From: an uncultured Flavobacteriales bacterium
Lineage (GTDB): Bacteria; Bacteroidota; Bacteroidia; Flavobacteriales; Crocinitomicaceae
Assembly: GCA_946478775.1 (NCBI GenBank)
Contig: CAMLDR010000006.1
Coordinates: 1 to 53,693, forward strand
Reading direction: 5' to 3'
Length of the DNA: 53,693 bases
This document shows positions 6,781 through 16,394 of this stretch, piece by piece. A program made the position numbers and the translations under genes. Below the pieces are notes generated by a model. It saw only the letters and a list, made by a program, of their open reading frames with translations. It had not been told where the DNA came from and did not search any database. How positions within the stretch are numbered: position 1 is the stretch's first letter; every line of letters starts with the position of its first letter.

Positions 6781-9630
6781 TTATTTTTCCAATACCAATG
6801 GAATATGTTGTGTTCCTGCTTCTGTTAATACACGCACAGTGTAAACACCTTTTGCCATACCTTTCAAATCAATTGCTTGTTTTGAAGTTTGCAAATCAGC
6901 TGATTCAAAAACAACCTGACCTATCGCATTGAATATTTTTACCGAATTTATATTCACTTCTCCGGAAGAAATAGTGAAAGTTCCGGTAGATGGATTCGGG
7001 TAAACCTGAATGAAATCCAATTCGTTTTCAGCAATGGATGCACAACCGTCCACTACAACCGTGGTCTGAGAACTAGCTGTACAATTGTTGATATTCGTAT
7101 AACTGTAAGTTACTGTTGTAGAACCGATTCCCGTTGTTGCCGGGTTGAACTGGTTCCCGGTCACCCCTGTTCCTGAATAAGTTCCTCCTGCCGGGCTTCC
7201 CTGAGTCAGGGTGTAAGGTCCGTCAGTTGAACAAAGCATAGGAACCGAAGCGAAAGTCACATTCGGGTTCGCATTGACTGTGACGGAAATACTGTTGGAT
7301 GCCGGTGAAGGACAGGAAGCAACGGTTGTTGTAGCCGTATAATTACCAGAAGTGGTTACCGTAATGGAAGATCCACCTGCCGAATTAGACCAGGTAGTTC
7401 CCGATCCCGCAGAAGAAGTCAATGTTACGGAACCTCCCTGACAGAATGTAGTTGACCCACCTGAAGTAATGGTTGGAGCAGCGGGAGAAGGATTCACAGT
7501 AACGTATCCTGTTTGATTGGATGCATTCGATCCGCCTAAATTGGTAGCTGTTAATGAAACATTGTATGTTCCGGCAGCAGCATAAGTCACCACCTGGCTG
7601 GCAGAAGTAGACGAGGAAGGAGTTCCTCCCGGGAATGACCAACTGTATGAAGTCGGGTTATTAGTGGAAGTACTGGTATAGGTAACCGATTGCCCGGCAC
7701 AAACCGTTTGACCTGTAGAAGTAAACGAAGCTACAGGAGCAACCGGAGTACCGCTAATTCCCGAGACATTGATATTGTCTACATACAGATTGTTTCCGTA
7801 ACCCGACAAGTTTCTGAATGCGATCCAAACGGAACTGTTCCCAACATAAGGAGTCAAATCCACTGTTTCACTTCTCCATTGCGCAGCCGTAGGAACAAAA
7901 GCATTCTCAGTAGCTGGCGCAGTTGCCAAAGTAGTATTCGATTTGGAATAAACCGACGTGAATGTTCCTCCGCAATCTGTTGAAACCAAAACCTGCAATC
8001 CGTCAAAATTGACAGCATCGTAAGGCGCATAAGCCACATCAAATGTTAAGGTTGCACTTGAATACGCAACAATATCTGCTTTAGGCAAACGAATTTCATC
8101 ATTACCTGTTTGAATGGTGTAATTATCAAACCTTAAGGAATTACCCGCAGTTGGTGCAAGTCCTACAGAATTAGAGCGTGTCCATGTTCCTGTACCTCCA
8201 ATATTTACAATGTTCCAACCTGCCGGAGGGAATGTAGCAGATACAAAACCTTCCGTGATTGGTAAACTAACCGTTGTGTTGGCATTAACCGTGATGTAAT
8301 TTGTTTTGGATTTCGGATAGGTTGCGCCGTTTGAAGAAGCTGTAACTGTTAAACTTGCATTGTAATTCCCCGCGGTTGAATAGGTTACCGTAGGATTAGC
8401 AGCAGTAGAAGTTGCAGGTGTTCCTCCCGGGAAAGACCAGGAAAAAGCAGAAATTCCGGAAGTTTGTGTTGGAGTATAAGTAACCGTTGTTCCTGCACAC
8501 ATGGTAGTTTGGTTTGCATTGAAATCAATCGCACACAAGGAAGTTCCCGGCCCGCCGCCTACTAAATTCAAATTGGCAGTTGTCCAGATATTGTTTCTTC
8601 CTCCAACCGAACTGATGATTGCTGCGCGCATTCTGTCTACCTGACCCTGCGTAAACATTTTAGAACAATAGGAATAGTCCATGTAATTTTGAACCTGATC
8701 AATCTGGTTAAATCCCCAATAAGCGTTATCTGTTGTACAGGAATTTTGAGTAAGCACACAAGAGGTTGAACCTTGCGTTGCCGGTGTATCGTTCACGTTA
8801 TCCGTACCTGCACAACCTGCAGATCCGGGGTTATTATTTGCCCCCCAAACGTGTGCCAAATTTAACCAGTGCCCCACTTCATGTGTAAGCGTTCTACTGT
8901 TATTAACACTTGAAGTTCCAATGGAGCCGGTGTAACTTTCCAGGACAAAAATACCGTTGTAATACATTTGCTGCTGAGCTGTTCCCCCGTTATTTGGATT
9001 AAAGGTATAACCGGCAGCACCACCGATATCATTGGCTACGTAGATGTTTAAATAGCGGTTATGCTGCCAGATTCCCTGGTAGACATTATTCCCGCTAACA
9101 ACCGCAGCAACCTGAGCTTCGCCGTCATCACCGTTATTCGTTAGGGCACTAACGGTTCTGGTAATTCCAGAAAAACAGGCACCGTTTGGAGCTACGGTAG
9201 CAAAAACAAATTGAATTTCCACATCTGCAGCATCACCCTGAAAAGCTGATACAATTGCGCTGGTATCCGCATTTAGTTTTCGGTAATCCCGGTTCAGGAT
9301 ATTTAAAGCATCTTGTACCTGGGCATCCGAAATATTCTCCGAACCATTGTTGTGAATGATGTGGAAAACAACAGGAATGGTATAAACCACACCGGTTAAT
9401 TTCTCAGTTCCCGCATTCGGTTTGTATTTGGATCCCTGATTTGGCAATGGATCCTTAAAAATCGTTGCATAGCGCGCCGGATCGTTTAGTTGCATTTCCT
9501 GCATACGGTGATGCTGACTGCATTTTTCAACTTCATGAGGAGAGGAAAGTTGTTGGTGTTTTGGCTGAGCAACCTGCGAAAAGGACGTAAATCCACATAG
9601 CACGGCTGCAGAAAAGAGGATTTTTCTCAT
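6781..9630 (-). CDS. T9SS-secreted M43-family zinc metalloprotease with PKD and Ig-like domains
   Basis: The 949-residue protein begins with a signal peptide (to about residue 19). The M43 (pappalysin-type) catalytic domain spans about residues 60-345, with the zinc motif HEVGHWLNLAH (His250, Glu251, His254, His260) and a Met-turn at NYMDYS (Met317). Then come a PKD domain (about 365-448, ending in FSWSFPGGTP-type sequence), a cleaved-adhesin/choice-of-anchor-like domain (about 455-625, EGF..FPPAGW), a second PKD domain, two Ig-like modules, one with SPAGGTYSGTGVTG, and a T9SS sorting domain (QVYPNPSTGTFTIS…GVYTVRV). It should be an extracellular gelatinase- or adhesin-processing enzyme, but its substrate is unknown. 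Confidence 0.95.
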   Translation of the reverse strand: MRKILFSAAVLCGFTSFSQVAQPKHQQLSSPHEVEKCSQHHRMQEMQLNDPARYATIFKDPLPNQGSKYKPNAGTEKLTGVVYTIPVVFHIIHNNGSENISDAQVQDALNILNRDYRKLNADTSAIVSAFQGDAADVEIQFVFATVAPNGACFSGITRTVSALTNNGDDGEAQVAAVVSGNNVYQGIWQHNRYLNIYVANDIGGAAGYTFNPNNGGTAQQQMYYNGIFVLESYTGSIGTSSVNNSRTLTHEVGHWLNLAHVWGANNNPGSAGCAGTDNVNDTPATQGSTSCVLTQNSCTTDNAYWGFNQIDQVQNYMDYSYCSKMFTQGQVDRMRAAIISSVGGRNNIWTTANLNLVGGGPGTSLCAIDFNANQTTMCAGTTVTYTPTQTSGISAFSWSFPGGTPATSTAANPTVTYSTAGNYNASLTVTASSNGATYPKSKTNYITVNANTTVSLPITEGFVSATFPPAGWNIVNIGGTGTWTRSNSVGLAPTAGNSLRFDNYTIQTGNDEIRLPKADIVAYSSATLTFDVAYAPYDAVNFDGLQVLVSTDCGGTFTSVYSKSNTTLATAPATENAFVPTAAQWRSETVDLTPYVGNSSVWIAFRNLSGYGNNLYVDNINVSGISGTPVAPVASFTSTGQTVCAGQSVTYTSTSTNNPTSYSWSFPGGTPSSSTSASQVVTYAAAGTYNVSLTATNLGGSNASNQTGYVTVNPSPAAPTITSGGSTTFCQGGSVTLTSSAGSGTTWSNSAGGSSITVTTSGNYTATTTVASCPSPASNSISVTVNANPNVTFASVPMLCSTDGPYTLTQGSPAGGTYSGTGVTGNQFNPATTGIGSTTVTYSYTNINNCTASSQTTVVVDGCASIAENELDFIQVYPNPSTGTFTISSGEVNINSVKIFNAIGQVVFESADLQTSKQAIDLKGMAKGVYTVRVLTEAGTQHIPLVLEK

Positions 9631-9823
9631 AAGCGTAGTTTAATTGAAATATAGTTTTGTAGTTCTGGGAGGAAATTTAATGAAAAAATCGCTTCAGGGA
9701 ATTCATTTTTATTTCATTAAAAGAAATTGTGAATATCTTTTTTATCCTGAATCCTGACAATTATTTCACAAAACCCAGGAAATAAAGGGGAAAATATCAC
9801 TCACTTAAAAAACAAAAAACTAA

Positions 9824-9841
9824 TCCCGTGCGCGCGGGATC
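9824..9841 (-). terminator. Intrinsic terminator of the aminotransferase gene
   Basis: The stem atcccg / cgggat closes the loop tgcgcg and is followed on the minus strand by tagttttttgtttttt. It lies 30 bases after the stop codon. Confidence 0.75.
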
Positions 9842-9870
9842 AGGGGATCATCCATCTAGTTGAGGAGTTC

Positions 9871-11157
9871 TTAGCTCAACTTTTCAAGCGCTGTCTTCAG
9901 ATTCGAGATCACTCCGTCCACATCTTCCAGCTTACAGGTTCCCACAGAAAGGCGATACCAGTTCGAATCATCCGAAGATCCGAAAGCATAGAAAGGCACA
10001 ATGGCCACTTTGGCCTCGTCCAAAATGTATTTCGTCACATCCTGCGTTGTTTCCAGCACATTTCCTGTTTCTGTTCTCAAACCATGTAATGCGAACTGAA
10101 CCGTTAAGTAAATCGCTGCTTCCGGAGCAATGGCATCTACTTGATGTCCTGCCGATTTCAGGGATTGGATTCCATTGTAAAAACCAACCAACCGCGCATT
10201 GATCTCCGATTTGATGTGATTTAAATACGAATCGTATTGACTTAATTCATTCAAATACTTTGCTGTAGCAACCTGCTCTGCTTTTGGAGCCCAGGCACCA
10301 ACGTGTGTCAATATGGACTTGATCTTATTGATCACGAACTTCGGCCCCATGGTCCAGCCTACCCGAACTCCGGTAGCCGCCAAAGACTTCGAAATCCCGT
10401 CCACGAACAAAGTATATTCGCGCATTTCAGGCCGAAGGGAAACCGGGTTGTAATGTTCAATGGATCCATGTGTCAAAGGCCAGTAAATCTGGTCATACAT
10501 CACGTATAAAGGTTTTGCCCCGGATAATTCACGGCTTTTATTTTCAGCCAGCACCAAATCACAGATTTGCTCCAAATCTTCTTTCGAGAAAACGGTTCCT
10601 GTTGGATTCAGAGGCGAACACAAAGCCAGTAAACTTGCTTCGGCAAGAAAAGGCGCGATCTCTTCTGCACGCGGCATGAAATTATTTTCCGGACTCGTCT
10701 CAATCAGGATCGGACGGGCATCGTTCAAATACGTATAATGGTTGTTATTCCAGGATGGAACAGGAAAAATCACTGCATCTCCCGGATCAACAATTGCTTT
10801 GAAAATGGCATAAATTGCCGGACGAGCACCTCCCGTAATCACAATTTCGTCTGTGGCATATTCCAAATCACCGCGCTTGCTCAATAATTGAGAAACAGCC
10901 TGACGCAATTCCAACATTCCGTCCGCAGCAGGATAATTCGTCTGATCATCTTCGTATGCTTCCTGGATCAATTGCTTTAATTCACCCGGAATCGGAAAAA
11001 CTTTCGGATTAAAATCCCCGATCGTTAGATTGTAAACCTTTTCTCCCTGCTTGATCTTCTCATTGACCTCTGCTGCCAGTTTGATGATCTCAGAACCAAT
11101 AATATGTTCTGCCAGTTTAGAAACACGAGGAGTTGAAAGTGCGTTTTTTGTATCCAT
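9871..11157 (-). CDS. Class I/II PLP-dependent aminotransferase
   Basis: The 428-residue protein has the usual length and order of fold-type I aminotransferases. Visible motifs are the NYPAADG substrate-loop segment, the phosphate-binding turn at GGARPAI, SPLNPTG (Asn184), the cofactor aspartate in YDQIYW (Asp222, Tyr225), and the lysine that forms the Schiff base in GISKSLAATGVRVGW (Lys257). It most resembles the aspartate/aromatic group; the exact amino acid cannot be told from sequence. It is cytoplasmic. It is transcribed alone: a terminator follows and a -7 element lies 21 bases before the start. Confidence 0.93.
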   Translation of the reverse strand: MDTKNALSTPRVSKLAEHIIGSEIIKLAAEVNEKIKQGEKVYNLTIGDFNPKVFPIPGELKQLIQEAYEDDQTNYPAADGMLELRQAVSQLLSKRGDLEYATDEIVITGGARPAIYAIFKAIVDPGDAVIFPVPSWNNNHYTYLNDARPILIETSPENNFMPRAEEIAPFLAEASLLALCSPLNPTGTVFSKEDLEQICDLVLAENKSRELSGAKPLYVMYDQIYWPLTHGSIEHYNPVSLRPEMREYTLFVDGISKSLAATGVRVGWTMGPKFVINKIKSILTHVGAWAPKAEQVATAKYLNELSQYDSYLNHIKSEINARLVGFYNGIQSLKSAGHQVDAIAPEAAIYLTVQFALHGLRTETGNVLETTQDVTKYILDEAKVAIVPFYAFGSSDDSNWYRLSVGTCKLEDVDGVISNLKTALEKLS

Positions 11158-11178
11158 GCCTACTTAATATTAGTGTCG

Positions 11179-11186
11179 CAAAAATA
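11179..11186 (-). promoter_or_regulatory. Bacteroidota -7 promoter element of the aminotransferase gene
   Basis: On the minus strand this reads TATTTTTG, an exact match to TAnnTTTG, 21 bases before the ATG. No TTG lies at the ideal distance for a -33 element (one lies 14 bases upstream), so the promoter is only partly supported. Confidence 0.45.
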
Positions 11187-11312
11187 TACACAATTGTTCC
11201 CAATAATGAAACGGAAATTTAAAATTCGGTTAACCGCCAGTTAAGTGGCAGGAAAGATTTCACAGCAAAGAGATAGAAGCAAGATGTATTTATCAAAAAA
11301 AAAATTCGCTGA

Positions 11313-12134
11313 TTACTTCCAGCTGGAAACAATCAACTTAATGTCTTCCTTGTCCAATTTTGGGACATTCTTAACATAATGTCTGGTATAAGCAATCGAT
11401 TTATCATCCAAATTGTAAATAGTAATTTCTGAGAACTGACTTGGATTCAGATATAGTACACAGTAATTACCCGCTTCTGTTGATTCCAATTCCAAGAAAC
11501 GGTCAAAACTCACGAACTCATATTTAATTCCGGCTTTTGTTAATTCGGCTTCATTTACCAAGGTTTTCTCATTAGAAATGATCAGTAACGTTTTTGTTTT
11601 CAATGCAACCGCATTCGGGAGGTACAAAGCGTTCATGGTATTAAAATAGGGCAAACCCCGTTTCTCAATTTTATTGGCATTCATTTTAACAGCCATATCG
11701 TTCAAAGCATTGATCATATAAGGTATAAAATAGAAAATGCTTTTATCATCAACCACTTCCGTAAATCCAATGATGTTAACAACTGCAGTTGTACTGTAAA
11801 GGCTCATTCCTTTTTTCTTAAGCGTTTTCTCACTTACAATTGTCAGGTTAAATGGAAAAGGAACGCCTTCATTTGCTAAAAGGGTTAATTGAACATCATC
11901 AGCTTTTAAAGCTTCCCCTTTTGATTTATCAATGATCTTCACCGGAGAAACTTTCCAATAATCCTTCAAAGCTTTGACTATCATTTCATCCGATGCTTTA
12001 TCTCCGCTTAAAACATAGCTAAGCCCGTTCTTCATGAGATTTTGATAGTCTTCATCTCCAATATCCTGGTAATAAGTTTGTCCGAAACCAGACAATGAAA
12101 TCAGGGAAATAAACAGCAATTTGATTTTTTTCAT
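11313..12134 (-). CDS. Secreted protein of unknown function
   Basis: I do not recognise a family. The 273-residue protein has a signal peptide (MKKIKLLFISLISLSGFGQ) and no membrane helix or T9SS tail, so it is likely periplasmic. The rest has mixed alpha/beta pattern, with strands such as LTLLANEGVPFPFNLTIV, TTAVVNIIGF and KTLLIISNEK, and conserved-looking aromatic residues near SIFYFIPYMINALNDM. Lysine is abundant. It lies between an aminotransferase and a cupredoxin, both on the same strand but each apparently with its own signals, so context does not suggest a role. Confidence 0.85.
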   Translation of the reverse strand: MKKIKLLFISLISLSGFGQTYYQDIGDEDYQNLMKNGLSYVLSGDKASDEMIVKALKDYWKVSPVKIIDKSKGEALKADDVQLTLLANEGVPFPFNLTIVSEKTLKKKGMSLYSTTAVVNIIGFTEVVDDKSIFYFIPYMINALNDMAVKMNANKIEKRGLPYFNTMNALYLPNAVALKTKTLLIISNEKTLVNEAELTKAGIKYEFVSFDRFLELESTEAGNYCVLYLNPSQFSEITIYNLDDKSIAYTRHYVKNVPKLDKEDIKLIVSSWK

Positions 12135-12191
12135 TTTGTTAGATTAATCGATTTATACTGGCATAAAGATAGTGGTTCCAACTGAAATCAA

Positions 12192-12219
12192 AAACCCGGA
12201 AAACTAATGCTCCGGGTTT
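12192..12219 (-). terminator. Intrinsic terminator of the cupredoxin gene
   Basis: A perfect 9-bp stem (aaacccgga / tccgggttt) with a 10-base loop, followed by a T-rich tract on the minus strand. Confidence 0.8.
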
Positions 12220-12240
12220 CTTTTGATGAATGAATATCGA

Positions 12241-12825
12241 TTAGTTCTTAATAAACTTATCCTGAACAATTGTTCCGTTTGCATTGATCTCAATCACATA
12301 AGTTCCTTGCTTCAAAGAAGAAATGTTCAATTCGTTTTTGTTTTTCAAATTTTCAGCCAATACCCGATTTCCGGCCATGTCATAGATCACGACAGTAAAA
12401 TCAGTTGCTTTGGTTTGAATGCTGATCACATCATTTGCCGGGTTCGGTCCGAAAGTGATTGCTGAAACAGCTTGGTCTCCCAATCCTAAACTCGGATCAA
12501 CCACCGTTACTTTCCCGGTCATCATTGCCGAGTGAACGTTGCAGCGATACATGTAAACTCCCGGAACATTGAAACGTTTTCCAAATGTCCAGTTTGTTCC
12601 TATGGTCAACATTGAAAAAGATTCAGGGTTTGCCGGAAATGTCGCAGTTGTCCCGTTCACATTGTGCGAACCATTGTTGTTGTTGACCCATGTAACGGAG
12701 TCTCCAAGATCAATAGTCAGATCATTAGGTGACCAGGATGTTGCCTGCGCATTCACTGTGTAATTTGTTTGTCCGAATGCAACCGGCGCCAAACAAATCA
12801 TCACTAATTGAGTAAATCTCTTCAT
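12241..12825 (-). CDS. T9SS-exported blue copper (cupredoxin) protein
   Basis: After a signal peptide (to about residue 19) the 194-residue protein has a plastocyanin/amicyanin-like domain, about residues 20-110. The copper ligands are all present: His54 in GSHNVNG, then Cys95, His98 and Met101 in YRCNVHSAMM. The Cys-x2-His-x2-Met spacing is that of amicyanin rather than plastocyanin. Residues 115-194 are a T9SS sorting domain (FGPNPANDVISI, VVIYDMAGNRVL, GTYVIEINANG). It should carry one type 1 copper and transfer single electrons at or outside the cell surface. The redox partner is not in the window. Confidence 0.93.
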   Translation of the reverse strand: MKRFTQLVMICLAPVAFGQTNYTVNAQATSWSPNDLTIDLGDSVTWVNNNNGSHNVNGTTATFPANPESFSMLTIGTNWTFGKRFNVPGVYMYRCNVHSAMMTGKVTVVDPSLGLGDQAVSAITFGPNPANDVISIQTKATDFTVVIYDMAGNRVLAENLKNKNELNISSLKQGTYVIEINANGTIVQDKFIKN

Positions 12826-13073
12826 AAGCTCTTTTTTTTAAGGGTTATATTATTAAATATTATTTAAGAATATAACGCACGCTTATTGCAAAGGTTGGAA
12901 ACCAATTGCTAATTCAAATTTACAAACCACTCAGTAGTGGCTGAAAAATTTCCCGTCCCTACTGCATTTCGTAATTAGGAATCAGGCATTCGTAATTAAA
13001 AAAGTCCGTCCCACATTTGTCCCAACCATATTCCCCAAACTTTACATACTTTTAAACCATCTAAAATCAATTT
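12826..13073. other. Divergent intergenic region with a pair of 10-bp direct repeats
   Basis: This 248-base region carries the promoters of the cupredoxin (minus) and tricorn-like protease (plus) genes; I could not fix a clear TAnnTTTG element for either. The word ttcgtaatta occurs at 12968 and again at 12989, exactly 21 bases apart, within gcatttcgtaatta and ggcattcgtaatta. No coding sequence or RNA gene is visible. Confidence 0.5.
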
Positions 13074-16000
13074 ATGAAGAAACTATTTGCTTGGGTCATG
13101 ATTGGCGCAATGGTTATGAGCCTTCGGTTACCTAACCCTCCTGAACAACCTTCAAACACACCGCTTTGGATGCGTTACCCCATTATTTCACCCGATGGAA
13201 AAACGATCGTCTTTACCTATAAAGGAGATATTTACCAGGTTCCTGCAACAGGAGGAACGGCCGTTCCCGTTACTTTAAGTGATGCCTATGATTTCATGCC
13301 GGTATTCTCTCCGGATGGAAAAACGATCTATTTCGCTTCAGACCGATACGGAAACTTTGATGTTTTCTCGGTTCCATTGCAGGGAGGAACTACCAAAAGA
13401 CTAACACTCCATTCCAGTAATGATTACCCGCAGTGTCTTTCTCCCGACGGAAAACGCATTGTTTTCATCGCTTCACGCGTAGATAATGCAGCCATGTCGC
13501 AGTTTCCATACGGAGCACTGGGCGAAATTTATTCCGTGGGAATTGAAGGCGGACGTGAAAAACAAGAACTTTCAATCACTGCTGAGAATATCAAATGGAA
13601 CAAAGCAGGAACGAAGATGATCTTCCACGACAAAAAAGGATACGAAGATCCCTGGAGAAAACACCACCAATCATCTGTCGCACGTGATGTATGGATGTAT
13701 GAAAAAAGCGGTGATAAATTCACCAAACTGACTGAATTTGAAGGAGAAGACCGCAATCCGGTTTGGAACAATGACGAAAGCAGTCTATACTACTTAAGTG
13801 AGAAAAGCGGCTCTTTCAATGTTTGGAAAATGAATCCGAATACGCCCGCTTCAGCAACACAGATTTCCAAATTCGATAAAAACCCGGTTCGTTTCCTTTC
13901 CATTTCAGAGAATAACACCTTGTGTTACGGTTACGACGGAGAAATTTACACCCAAAAAGAAGGAGCAAATCCTGAAAAAGTAGCGATTCAGATTAACTCG
14001 GAAGACCGAAATGCAGATACCCAAAACAAGGTTGAAACCGGAGGTGCGGGCGAAATAGCAGTTTCATCGAACGGTAAAGAAGTTGTTTTCACGAGCCATG
14101 GAGATGTTTTCGCAGTTTCACTGGAAAATGGAGTTACCAAACAAATCACCAACACACCGGAAGAAGAACGCAACGTGAGTTTCTCACCCGACGGAAAAGC
14201 CATTCTTTACGCTTCCGAACGAAACAAGGTTTGGGGAATCTACCAAACAACCCTGATCCGAAAAGAAGACAGTTATTTCTATGCATCTACCCTTCTGAAA
14301 GAAGAAGCATTGGTAGTGAACGAAAAAGAAGCGTTTCAGCCGCAATATTCTCCCGACGGAAAAGAAATTGCCTTCCTGGAAAACAGAACAGCGGTAAGTA
14401 TTTACAACATAGCAAGCAAAAAAATCCGCAACGTACTTCCCGAAACAAAAAACTACTCCTACAGTGACGGCGACCAAACTTTCAACTGGGCTCCCGACAG
14501 CAAATACATCCTGGTTTCTTTCCTTCAGGACGGAAACTGGCACGAGCAAATCGGCTTAGTGGATGTGAGCGGAGGAAAACCGATGTTGGAGTTGACACAA
14601 AACGGTTTCTCCAATGGCGGACCGAAATTCCAGATGGATGGAAAAGCAGTTTTATGGTTCTCCAATCGCCATGGAATGAAAAATGTAGCAAGCCACGGTT
14701 CACAGCAGGATGCTTATGCGCTTTTCCTAAATCAGAATGCCTATGATCTGTTCAAGATGAAAAAAGCAGATTACGAGCTTTGGAAAGAACAAAAAGAAAA
14801 AACAGATAAAGAAAAAGAGAAGGAAAAACCCGCAACTGCAGATAAGAAAGGAAAGGGCGAAAAAGCGGATACAACCAAAAAAACCGAACCTTTGAAAATT
14901 GATTTGGACGGTTTAATGGACCGCCAGGTTCGTTTGACTGAAAACTCTTCTTTCTTGCAGGACGCTTTCCTTGATACGAAAGGCGAAAAATTGTATTACC
15001 TAACTCCAAATGAAGACGGTACCAATTTATACGTCCGCAATTTCAAGGACCACGAAACAAAAATCCTGATCCCTTTGAAAGCAGGTGAAATCTGGAGTAC
15101 TTCCATGGACAAAGACGGTAAGAACATTTTCGCCGTTATCGATGGAAAACTAACACGTCTGGACCTGGAAAAAGGCGAACGAAAAGACATTCCTTTCAAA
15201 GCAGAACGCACACAGGACGGTTATGCCGAACGCGCCTATTTGTTCGAGCACATGTGGAGACAGGTGAAAACGAAATTCTATGTCACGGACCTTCAGGGAA
15301 CGAATTGGGATTATTACAAAACGACTTATGCCAAATTCCTTCCTCATATCAACAACAATTACGATTACGCTGAAATGTGCAGCGAATTATTGGGCGAATT
15401 GAACGCATCACATACCGGATGCCGATACAGACCTCATCATGAAAATGGAGATGAAACCGCGCAGCTTGGAGTAATCCTGGATGAAACATTCACCGGAACA
15501 GGGTTGAAAATTGCGGAAATCCTGGACAAAGGCCCATTGGTGAGCTCTGAAACAAAAATCAAAGCCGGGGCGATTATTGAAAAAATTGACGGAGTGGAGA
15601 TCAAACCGGAAATGAATTACTATTCGCTATTAAACCGTAAATCGGGGAAAACCGTATTGCTTTCCATGTTTGATCCTGCAAGCGGCAAACGCTGGGAAGA
15701 AATCATCAAACCGATTTCGGCAGGTGCTCAAAGTGAATTGCTTTACCTGCGCTGGATCAAACGTATGCAGGCCATGACCGAAAAATTATCCGGTGGAAAA
15801 TTGGGGTATATGCACGTTCGCGGAATGAATGACGACAGCTACCGCGAGTTCTACAACCAGGTCATGGGGAAATACATCAACAAAGATGCATTGATCGTAG
15901 ACACGCGTTTCAACGGAGGCGGCTGGCTGCACGATGACCTGGCAACTTTCCTTTCCGGGAAACAATACATCAATTTTGTGCCCCGTGGACAGAAAATCGG

Positions 16001-16343
16001 AATTGAGCCGGGATCCAAATGGACCAAGCCAAGCTGCGTGATCATGAGCGAAGGAAATTACTCCGATGCACACATGTTCCCGGTCGTTTACAAAACACTC
16101 AATATCGGGAAACTGATCGGAATGCCGGTACCCGGAACCGGAACAGCTGTTTGGTGGGAAACCCTCCAGGACAACAGCCTGGTTTTCGGGATCCCACAGG
16201 TGGGCGTGATGACCATGGACGGAAAATACTATGAAAACAACCAGTGCGAACCGGATTTCAAAATCGCAAACGACTACAACACCATGTTGAAAGGCGAAGA
16301 CGCGCAATTGAAAAAAGCAGTAGATGTGTTGTTAGGGAAATAA
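13074..16343 (+). CDS. Tricorn-like S41-family serine protease with propeller and PDZ domains
   Basis: The 1089-residue protein has the tricorn order: TolB/WD40-type propeller repeats over about residues 30-560 (many copies of SPDGKTIVFT), a lysine-glutamate-rich linker (about 566-606), a second half with C1, PDZ (about 795-890) and C2 domains. By alignment of motifs the catalytic residues are His780 (LNASHTGCRY), Ser997 followed by Asp998 (EGNYSDAHMFP), and Glu1054 (YYENNQ). It hydrolyses peptides, probably products of larger proteases. A hydrophobic N-terminus (LFAWVMIGAMVMSL) suggests export to the periplasm, unlike archaeal cytosolic tricorn. A strong hairpin follows the stop codon. Confidence 0.94.
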   Translation: MKKLFAWVMIGAMVMSLRLPNPPEQPSNTPLWMRYPIISPDGKTIVFTYKGDIYQVPATGGTAVPVTLSDAYDFMPVFSPDGKTIYFASDRYGNFDVFSVPLQGGTTKRLTLHSSNDYPQCLSPDGKRIVFIASRVDNAAMSQFPYGALGEIYSVGIEGGREKQELSITAENIKWNKAGTKMIFHDKKGYEDPWRKHHQSSVARDVWMYEKSGDKFTKLTEFEGEDRNPVWNNDESSLYYLSEKSGSFNVWKMNPNTPASATQISKFDKNPVRFLSISENNTLCYGYDGEIYTQKEGANPEKVAIQINSEDRNADTQNKVETGGAGEIAVSSNGKEVVFTSHGDVFAVSLENGVTKQITNTPEEERNVSFSPDGKAILYASERNKVWGIYQTTLIRKEDSYFYASTLLKEEALVVNEKEAFQPQYSPDGKEIAFLENRTAVSIYNIASKKIRNVLPETKNYSYSDGDQTFNWAPDSKYILVSFLQDGNWHEQIGLVDVSGGKPMLELTQNGFSNGGPKFQMDGKAVLWFSNRHGMKNVASHGSQQDAYALFLNQNAYDLFKMKKADYELWKEQKEKTDKEKEKEKPATADKKGKGEKADTTKKTEPLKIDLDGLMDRQVRLTENSSFLQDAFLDTKGEKLYYLTPNEDGTNLYVRNFKDHETKILIPLKAGEIWSTSMDKDGKNIFAVIDGKLTRLDLEKGERKDIPFKAERTQDGYAERAYLFEHMWRQVKTKFYVTDLQGTNWDYYKTTYAKFLPHINNNYDYAEMCSELLGELNASHTGCRYRPHHENGDETAQLGVILDETFTGTGLKIAEILDKGPLVSSETKIKAGAIIEKIDGVEIKPEMNYYSLLNRKSGKTVLLSMFDPASGKRWEEIIKPISAGAQSELLYLRWIKRMQAMTEKLSGGKLGYMHVRGMNDDSYREFYNQVMGKYINKDALIVDTRFNGGGWLHDDLATFLSGKQYINFVPRGQKIGIEPGSKWTKPSCVIMSEGNYSDAHMFPVVYKTLNIGKLIGMPVPGTGTAVWWETLQDNSLVFGIPQVGVMTMDGKYYENNQCEPDFKIANDYNTMLKGEDAQLKKAVDVLLGK

Positions 16344-16353
16344 TTTTTTTAAG

Positions 16354-16389
16354 TAGGGGCTGTCCCACACGTGTGGGATTCAGCCCCTA
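16354..16389. terminator. Bidirectional terminator built from a palindromic repeat
   Basis: The outer arms taggggctg / cagccccta enclose the perfect 16-base palindrome tcccacacgtgtggga, with only a 2-base bulge. T-runs lie on the plus side (tttttt) and on the left for the minus strand. It sits between convergent genes and belongs to a set of palindromes with related arms. Confidence 0.85.
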
Positions 16390-16394
16390 TTTTT

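Noticed and set aside
15786..16307. 173-codon minus-strand reading frame within the protease gene
   Set aside because: It is antisense to the conserved catalytic part of the tricorn-like protease, with unlikely His/Cys/Val-rich composition.
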